Of a stretch of DNA of 6,124 nucleotides, positions 5,712 to 6,124 are shown one piece after another; position 1 is the first letter of the stretch; each line of letters opens with the position of its first letter. The translations under genes and the position numbers were made by a program. Origin of the DNA: Actinomycetota bacterium (GTDB lineage Bacteria > Actinomycetota > Acidimicrobiia > Acidimicrobiales > JAHWLA01); NCBI GenBank assembly GCA_019347595.1, contig JAHWLA010000174.1:1-6124 (forward strand), given 5' to 3'. Under the pieces are notes generated by a model, which searched no databases, was not told the DNA's origin, and worked only from the letters and a program-made list of their open reading frames with translations.

Positions 5712-6124
5712 GTGGGAACCCTGCGCGAGACCAACCCGTCCCTGTGGGTGGCGACCACCGCCGCCGACGGGCCGGACTATCCGACGCTGTCCGGCACGGT
5801 GGAGGTCGACGTCGCCGTGGTGGGCAGCGGGATCACCGGCACGCTGACCGCCCTGCTGCTCAAGGAGGCGGGCGCGACCGTTGCCGTCGTCGAGGCGGGC
5901 GATGTGTGCTCGGGCGTGACCGCCTACACCACGGCCAAGGTCACCTCCCTGCACGGGCTCGCCTACGCCGGGCTGGCGTCGCACCGAGGCGAGGACGTGG
6001 CCCGGGCCTACGGCGAGGCGAATGAGGCGGGGCTGGCGCTGGTTGCCCGCTTGGTGGCCGAACGCTCGATCGAGTGCGACTTCTCCCGGCGGTCCGCCTA
6101 CACGTACACCACGGATCCCGCCCG
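5712..6124 (+). CDS. FAD-dependent oxidoreductase (DAO family), 5' part only
   Basis: The reading frame stays open from the GTG at 5712 to the window end, giving 137 residues of a longer protein. After a short lead with SLWVAT (10-15) and DYPTLSG (22-28), typical of this group, comes the dinucleotide-binding fold VDVAVVGSGITG (32-43; GxGxxG at 38-43). The ribose-binding acidic residue is E61 in VVEAG. SGVTAYTTAKVTSLHG (67-82) follows, a segment I associate with DAO-type oxidoreductases of about 500 residues that often end in a Rieske 2Fe-2S domain. The Rieske part would be outside the window and is a prediction. DAO enzymes oxidise amines or amino acids, but some members have no known substrate. 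It follows the PaaX-type gene by 10 nt with a good ribosome binding site, so both are probably on one transcript. Confidence 0.9.
   Translation, partial: MGTLRETNPSLWVATTAADGPDYPTLSGTVEVDVAVVGSGITGTLTALLLKEAGATVAVVEAGDVCSGVTAYTTAKVTSLHGLAYAGLASHRGEDVARAYGEANEAGLALVARLVAERSIECDFSRRSAYTYTTDPA

Noticed and set aside
1..6124. tRNA or rRNA genes, CRISPR arrays, insertion sequences, toxin-antitoxin or defence genes
   Set aside because: I saw no spaced direct repeats, cloverleaf-like sequence, transposase motifs or defence-domain signatures. Nearly all of the window is explained by ordinary genes.

Overview
The window is very G+C-rich, uses GTG starts heavily, packs its genes tightly and mixes leaderless-looking starts with Shine-Dalgarno starts. 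It also carries a SpoIIE-phosphatase/ATPase fusion and a PaaX-type regulator. Together these suggest a high-GC member of the Actinomycetota, perhaps an uncultured lineage such as the Acidimicrobiia. The phylum is a reasonable inference; the class is a guess.

Layout. (1) 1-546, plus strand: the C-terminal end of a stress-signalling protein, with the last strand of a SpoIIE/PP2C phosphatase domain followed in frame by an RsbW-like HATPase domain. (2) 553-3976, minus strand, read right to left: family 4 uracil-DNA glycosylase, tsaE, tsaB, rimI and tsaD. The first four genes overlap or nearly touch. The three Tsa proteins are the bacterial t6A37 tRNA-modification machinery apart from TsaC, and rimI is a frequent neighbour. 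A perfect 32-bp palindrome sits between rimI and tsaD. (3) 4004-4948, minus strand: a membrane fatty acid desaturase. It is divergent from (4) 4970-6124, plus strand: a PaaX-family regulator followed after 10 nt by a FAD-dependent oxidoreductase that runs off the window.

How they work together. TsaB, TsaD and TsaE assemble the threonylcarbamoyl-transfer complex for ANN-decoding tRNAs. RimI is an N-alpha-acetyltransferase whose targets cannot be told from sequence. The glycosylase heads this cluster and has a plausible leaderless promoter of its own, so DNA repair and t6A synthesis may share a transcript. At the right, the desaturase and the PaaX-type gene share only a tiny intergenic region. 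In it one TATGTTA element reads as a -10 hexamer on both strands, with inverted repeats that could be the operator. The desaturase, regulator and oxidoreductase therefore look like one small regulated lipid or redox module. This is the least-described part of the window. I see no mobile element, CRISPR array, RNA gene or defence system, and no intergenic stretch longer than about 100 bases.
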